Origin: Chloroflexi bacterium 13_1_40CM_68_21
Lineage (GTDB): Bacteria > Chloroflexota > Limnocylindria > P2-11E
Length of the DNA stretch: 9,750 bases
Assembly: GCA_001917735.1 (NCBI GenBank)
Contig: MNEO01000078.1
Location: forward strand, 1 to 9,750
Reading direction: 5' to 3'
The stretch's first letter is position 1; each line of letters starts with the position of its first letter. The notes beneath the pieces were generated by a model that saw nothing but the letters and a program-made list of their open reading frames with translations, was not told the DNA's origin and ran no database searches. The position numbers were made by a program, and so were the translations under genes. This document shows, in pieces, positions 7,036-9,750 of this stretch.

Positions 7036-8157
7036 ATGGAAGTGACCACAGACTCGAGGGGCTCCGCCCCCCGTCCCCCGAGGCTCCCTCGGCCACGTCC
7101 GGAGATGGCCCTGCTCCAGCCGTACCGCACGCAGCAACACCGCGCTGCGGTCCGCATCCAGGCGAACGAGTGGCCCGAGCCCAATCCCGCGGGCCGCTAC
7201 ATCGCGGCGGACGAGCTGGATCGCCTTCTCTTGAACCGCTACCCCGGGCGCGGCGACGAGCTTCGCGGCGTCCTCTCCGAGCGATGGCGTGTGCGGCCCG
7301 AGCAGCTCATTCTCGGCAACGGGAGCAACGAGGTGCTCCTCGGCGTGTTCCTCGTCTTCGGAGGCCACGGGCGCAGGACGCTCTTGTTCCAGCCCACGTA
7401 TTCGATGCATGCGCGGCTCAGCGTCATCGCCGGCGGCGAGGCGGTCAACGAGATGATCGGCCTTCCCTACGACCTGCGGAAGGACCGGGCGCTCGAAGCG
7501 ATGGACCGGGTCCGTCCCGAGGTCGTCGTCTTCACGTCGCCGAACAATCCGACCGGAACCCTGATCGATGAAGACGTGATCCTTGCGGTCGCGGAGGCCT
7601 ACCCCGACGCTGTGGTACTCGTCGATGAGGCGTACGCCGACTTCGCGGGCAGCACACTCGTCCCGCGGATCGAGCGCAACCCGAACGTGGTCATCTCGAA
7701 GACGTTCTCGAAGGTCCGTGCGGCCGCCGGGCTGCGAGTCGGCATCCTCGTCGTGCATCCCGAGCTCGCGGGCTACTTCACCGCGGCCCAGCTCCCATAC
7801 AACATGAGCGCGCTGACGCTCGCGGTCGCCGCTCGCATCGCGCGCGACGAAGCGGCGATCGAGCGCCGACTGACGCTCGTCGCTTCCGAGCGGGAGCGTG
7901 TGCATGAGGCGCTGCGGGACGTCGCCGCGATCGAAGTGTTTCCCTCGGTCGCGAACTTCATCCTCTTTCGTTTGCGCGAAGGTATGCCGGCGGACGTTCA
8001 TGCGCGCTTCCTCGAGCAGAGCGTGCTGATCCGCGACGTCTCGAATTGGCCCGGCTGCGAGCGTTGTCTCCGCGCGTCGATCGGCACCCCGGAGGAGAAC
8101 GACCGCTTCATCGCGGCGCTCGCTGCTGTTTTCGGCCAATCGTCGGTACGTCGGTAG
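7036..8157 (+). CDS. hisC: Histidinol-phosphate aminotransferase
   Basis: This PLP enzyme converts imidazole-acetol phosphate plus glutamate to histidinol phosphate in cytosolic histidine biosynthesis. Family marks, numbered from the ATG at 7036 (373 residues): QPYR (28-31), QANEWPEPNP (42-51), LNRYPG (66-71), GNGSNE (94-99), SPNNPTGT (168-175), VDEAYADF with Asp197 and Tyr200, SKTFSK with the PLP lysine Lys226 followed by AGLRVG, and LRASIGTPEEN with the substrate-carboxylate Arg346. All key residues are present. The start is uncertain: residues 1-23 are Pro/Arg-rich, unlike the family, and are encoded by a stretch containing a GC hairpin. ATG 7105 (MALLQPYR) would give a normal-length protein of 350 residues. 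Neither start has a well-placed Shine-Dalgarno. The adjacent HAD gene and the nearby hisF-hisIE support HisC over other class-I/II aminotransferases. Confidence 0.92.
   Translation: MEVTTDSRGSAPRPPRLPRPRPEMALLQPYRTQQHRAAVRIQANEWPEPNPAGRYIAADELDRLLLNRYPGRGDELRGVLSERWRVRPEQLILGNGSNEVLLGVFLVFGGHGRRTLLFQPTYSMHARLSVIAGGEAVNEMIGLPYDLRKDRALEAMDRVRPEVVVFTSPNNPTGTLIDEDVILAVAEAYPDAVVLVDEAYADFAGSTLVPRIERNPNVVISKTFSKVRAAAGLRVGILVVHPELAGYFTAAQLPYNMSALTLAVAARIARDEAAIERRLTLVASERERVHEALRDVAAIEVFPSVANFILFRLREGMPADVHARFLEQSVLIRDVSNWPGCERCLRASIGTPEENDRFIAALAAVFGQSSVRR
7058..7070. repeat. GC-rich inverted repeat (GGGGC-TCC-GCCCC)
   Basis: A perfect 5-base-pair stem with a 3-base loop lies 22 bases after the first possible hisC start. 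It is followed by further C-runs and so could pair more widely. Such an element is more usual between genes than in a conserved N-terminus, which favours the later hisC start at 7105. No function is shown, and there is no U-tract for a terminator. Confidence 0.4.
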
Positions 8158-8165
8158 CGGATTCG

Positions 8166-9047
8166 ATGCGCCCGCGGGCGGTCCTCTTCGATCTTGATAA
8201 CACGCTCGTCATGGAAGACGCCGCGACCTTCGCCGCGGTGCGGGCTGCCTGCGCGATCGCATCGAGTCGCGCCGGCGCGAACGCCGATTCGTTGTACGCC
8301 GCGCTGCCCCCCGTGGCCGAGAAGCTATGGAAGGGATCGAGGGCTCTTCCCTACGCGGATCGGATGGGCATCTGGTGGGGTGAGGGACTCTGGGGAGAGT
8401 TTCGCGGCGAAGCGTCCGAGCTGCGCGCGTTGCGCGCGTTCGTTCCGGACTTCCGTCTTGCGGTGTGGAGTCAAGCGCTCGCGGCCGTCGGAGTCTCAGA
8501 CGCCGCCCTTGCCGCGGAGCTGGTCGAGACTTACCGAACGGCGCGGCGTGCGCGACAGCTCGTGGATTCCGAAGCCGAGCCGGCCCTCGGCAAGCTCGCC
8601 CGAGACCATCGGCTCGCGTTGGTTTCGAACGGCGCGCCGGACGTCCAGCGCGAGAAGCTCGCGGGCACGACGCTCGAGCGCTACTTCGGCGCGATCGTCA
8701 TCTCCTGCGAGGTCGGGTTCGGTAAGCCCGATCCGCGGATCTTCGAGATCGCGCTCGAGCGGATCGGCGCGGAAGCCCACGAGGCGGTCATGGTGGGCGA
8801 CTCGCTGGGGCGTGACGTTGCTGGCGCGCACGCCGCCGGCATCCGCGCGATCTGGATCGATCGACACCTCTGGGCCGGCGAGGAAGGGCCCGCACCCGAT
8901 GCCCGGATCGAATCGCTCAGCGAGCTTCCCGCTGCGCTCGCCGTGCTGGCGCCTCCCGCCGCTTCTGCTCGAGGCTCGCGCGTACCTCGTCCGGGGTCAG
9001 CTCGAGGTGCGTCGCGGCCACGAGCATCACGTAGAGAAGGTCGGTGA
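8166..9047 (+). CDS. HAD-superfamily (subfamily IA-like) phosphatase next to hisC
   Basis: The product has 293 residues from the ATG at 8166, eight bases after hisC. All four HAD motifs are seen: FDLDNT with Asp9 nucleophile and Asp11 acid/base; LVSNG with Ser154; Lys187 in GFGKPDPRIFEIAL; and VMVGDSLGRDVAGAHAAG with Asp212 and Asp217. A helical C1-type cap of about 120 residues lies between motifs I and II, so it is a HAD-IA type hydrolase of small phosphorylated metabolites, as in phosphoglycolate phosphatase-like proteins. Cotranscription with hisC makes histidinol phosphate a possible substrate, but this is inference. The frame continues upstream to 8046 inside hisC; the ATG giving MRPRAVLFDLDNT is clearly the natural start. 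The domain ends near residue 260. The remaining Arg/Pro/Ser-rich tail is read from the antisense strand of hisIE, giving a convergent overlap of 131 bases. Confidence 0.9.
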   Translation: MRPRAVLFDLDNTLVMEDAATFAAVRAACAIASSRAGANADSLYAALPPVAEKLWKGSRALPYADRMGIWWGEGLWGEFRGEASELRALRAFVPDFRLAVWSQALAAVGVSDAALAAELVETYRTARRARQLVDSEAEPALGKLARDHRLALVSNGAPDVQREKLAGTTLERYFGAIVISCEVGFGKPDPRIFEIALERIGAEAHEAVMVGDSLGRDVAGAHAAGIRAIWIDRHLWAGEEGPAPDARIESLSELPAALAVLAPPAASARGSRVPRPGSARGASRPRASRREGR

Positions 9048-9549
9048 GCTCGCTCAGCGCGCGCTCGCGTCCCTCGGTTCGCAGTGCTCCGGCCGTCTCG
9101 CTCGCTTCCTCGATGAGCTTCGCCGCGATCGCGTCCGCTCCGCCCTTGAACAGCTCCGCCGAGTAGGAGCCTTCGGGGAGATCGCGCCGCCGCTGCCGCA
9201 GGAGCGCCGCGAGCTCCGAGAGGAAACGTCCGAGATCGCGGTCATTCACCGGACCGAAGCACGTCGCCTCGCCCGTGTGGCATGCCGGTCCCTCGGGGTG
9301 GACCTTCACGAGGAGCGCATCGGCGTCGCAGTCGGGGACGAGGTCCACGAGGTGCATGACGTTGCCGCTCGTCTCTCCCTTCTTCCATAGCCGACCGCGC
9401 GAGCGGCTGTGGAAGTGCACCTCCTTTGTGCGCAGCGTGGCGTCCAGCGCTTCGCGGTCCATGTAGGCGAGCATCAGCACCGTGCCGGTCGCGGCGTCCT
9501 GCACGATCGCGGGGACGAGGCCACGCTCGTCGAACGCGACGTCCTTCAT
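8917..9549 (-). CDS. hisIE: Bifunctional phosphoribosyl-AMP cyclohydrolase / phosphoribosyl-ATP pyrophosphatase
   Basis: This 210-residue fusion carries out steps 2 and 3 of histidine biosynthesis: PR-ATP to PR-AMP, then ring opening to ProFAR. HisI (about 1-105) shows VLMLAYMDREAL, VHFHSRSRGRLWKKGETSGN (44-63), the metal-binding DCDAD (73-77), and HPEGPACHTGEATCF with Cys90 and Cys97, which with Cys74 make the Zn site. HisE (about 107-197) is MazG-like: SYSAELFKGG, EEASET (147-152) and ELTDLLYVMLVA, with Glu167 and Asp170 completing the metal-binding E-x-x-D. The common Tyr-His of LYH is Tyr-Val here. The ATG overlaps the hisF stop by ATGA and has GGAGG four bases upstream (9554-9558), so the two are translationally coupled. 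The last residues (about 198-210) are Arg/Ala-rich. Its 3' end overlaps the convergent HAD gene. Confidence 0.95.
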   Translation of the reverse strand: MKDVAFDERGLVPAIVQDAATGTVLMLAYMDREALDATLRTKEVHFHSRSRGRLWKKGETSGNVMHLVDLVPDCDADALLVKVHPEGPACHTGEATCFGPVNDRDLGRFLSELAALLRQRRRDLPEGSYSAELFKGGADAIAAKLIEEASETAGALRTEGRERALSELTDLLYVMLVAATHLELTPDEVRASLEQKRREAPARRAQREAR

Positions 9550-9750
9550 CTCGCCTCCGTGCTCGGGCGCACCGGGACGCCTCGTGCCGCGAGATCCTCC
9601 TTGAGTACGCCGACCGCGATCTCTCCGGAGTGGAAGATCGAAGCGGCGAGCCCGGCCTCGGCGCCGGTCCGGGCGAAGAGCTCGACGAAGTGTGCCGCCT
9701 CGCCCGCTCCGCCCGAGGCGATGACCGGCACACGCACCGCGTCGGCGACG
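9546..9750 (-). CDS. hisF: Imidazole glycerol phosphate synthase cyclase subunit, C-terminal part (5' partial)
   Basis: Only the last 67 or so residues are in the window; the frame is open at the right edge, and the GTG at 9737 is an internal codon. The sequence VPVIASGGAGEAAHFVELF is the phosphate-binding strand-7/8 region of the HisF TIM barrel, and GAEAGLAASIFHSGEIAVGVLKEDL is the strongly conserved C-terminal block. HisF, with HisH, makes imidazole-glycerol phosphate and AICAR from PRFAR. The catalytic aspartates lie beyond the window. HisA has a similar barrel but lacks the AASIFH-x-GEI ending. The stop overlaps hisIE as ATGA, placing hisF-hisIE at the end of a histidine operon. Confidence 0.95.
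   Translation of the reverse strand, partial: VADAVRVPVIASGGAGEAAHFVELFARTGAEAGLAASIFHSGEIAVGVLKEDLAARGVPVRPSTEAR

Noticed and set aside
7024..8139. A 371-codon open frame on the minus strand across hisC
   Set aside because: It mirrors hisC almost exactly and its product is Arg/Asp/Glu/His-rich without any domain, typical of an antisense frame in high-GC DNA.
8046..8165. Upstream extension of the HAD frame into hisC
   Set aside because: HAD proteins begin a few residues before the DxD motif; ATG 8166 gives exactly that.
8194..9390. A 398-codon plus-strand frame over the HAD and hisIE genes
   Set aside because: It lies in a different frame from the HAD motifs, is Ser/Arg-rich, and crosses into antisense of hisIE.
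1..9750. tRNA, rRNA, CRISPR arrays, insertion sequences, att sites
   Set aside because: I saw no clover-leaf arms, spaced direct repeats, transposase motifs or terminal inverted repeats; coding genes account for nearly all bases.

Overview
The window is high-GC, densely coding bacterial DNA with no RNA gene, mobile element or CRISPR array that I can see. Nine genes fill almost all of it and no gene-free stretch exceeds about 125 bases. Composition, the Actinobacteria/Chloroflexota-style SpoIID/LytB protein and the gene content suggest a high-GC Terrabacteria-type organism such as Chloroflexota, Dormibacterota or Actinomycetota. That placement is an inference and has not been tested.

Layout. 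(1) 2-1672, plus strand: the 3' part of a cell-wall SpoIID/LytB-type protein with repeated Ig-like modules; its reading frame is open at the left edge. (2) 7027 down to 1675, minus strand: a run of six genes. In transcription order they are a class-V PLP enzyme, a PF06475-type glycolipid-binding-fold protein, a DUF3465 lipoprotein-like protein, a small DUF1003-like membrane protein, a 14-helix DHA2-type MFS exporter and an EamA (DMT) transporter. Two junctions in this run are 4-base GTGA stop/start overlaps. The largest gap, about 120 bases, lies before the MFS gene and may start a second transcription unit. (3) 7036-9047, plus strand: histidinol-phosphate aminotransferase (hisC) followed after 8 bases by a HAD-family phosphatase. 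(4) 9750 down to 8917, minus strand: the 3' end of hisF overlapping hisIE by ATGA. This is the tail of a histidine operon whose upstream genes lie beyond the right edge.

How they work together. hisC, hisF and hisIE form a split histidine locus, with the two halves converging. The HAD enzyme next to hisC is a reasonable candidate for the histidinol-phosphate phosphatase step, although nothing in its sequence fixes its substrate. The minus-strand run looks like an envelope/export group of poorly characterised proteins.

The points most worth a second look are: the class-V enzyme has Ser where the near-invariant PLP-binding Asp is expected; the HAD gene runs 131 bases into the antisense strand of hisIE, adding a basic tail; the hisC and class-V start codons lie head to head only 8 bases apart with a GC-rich hairpin inside the proposed hisC 5' end; and the SpoIID-type protein carries its GHG...SQWGA motif before the catalytic region rather than after it. 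I did not find a clearly new multi-gene system.
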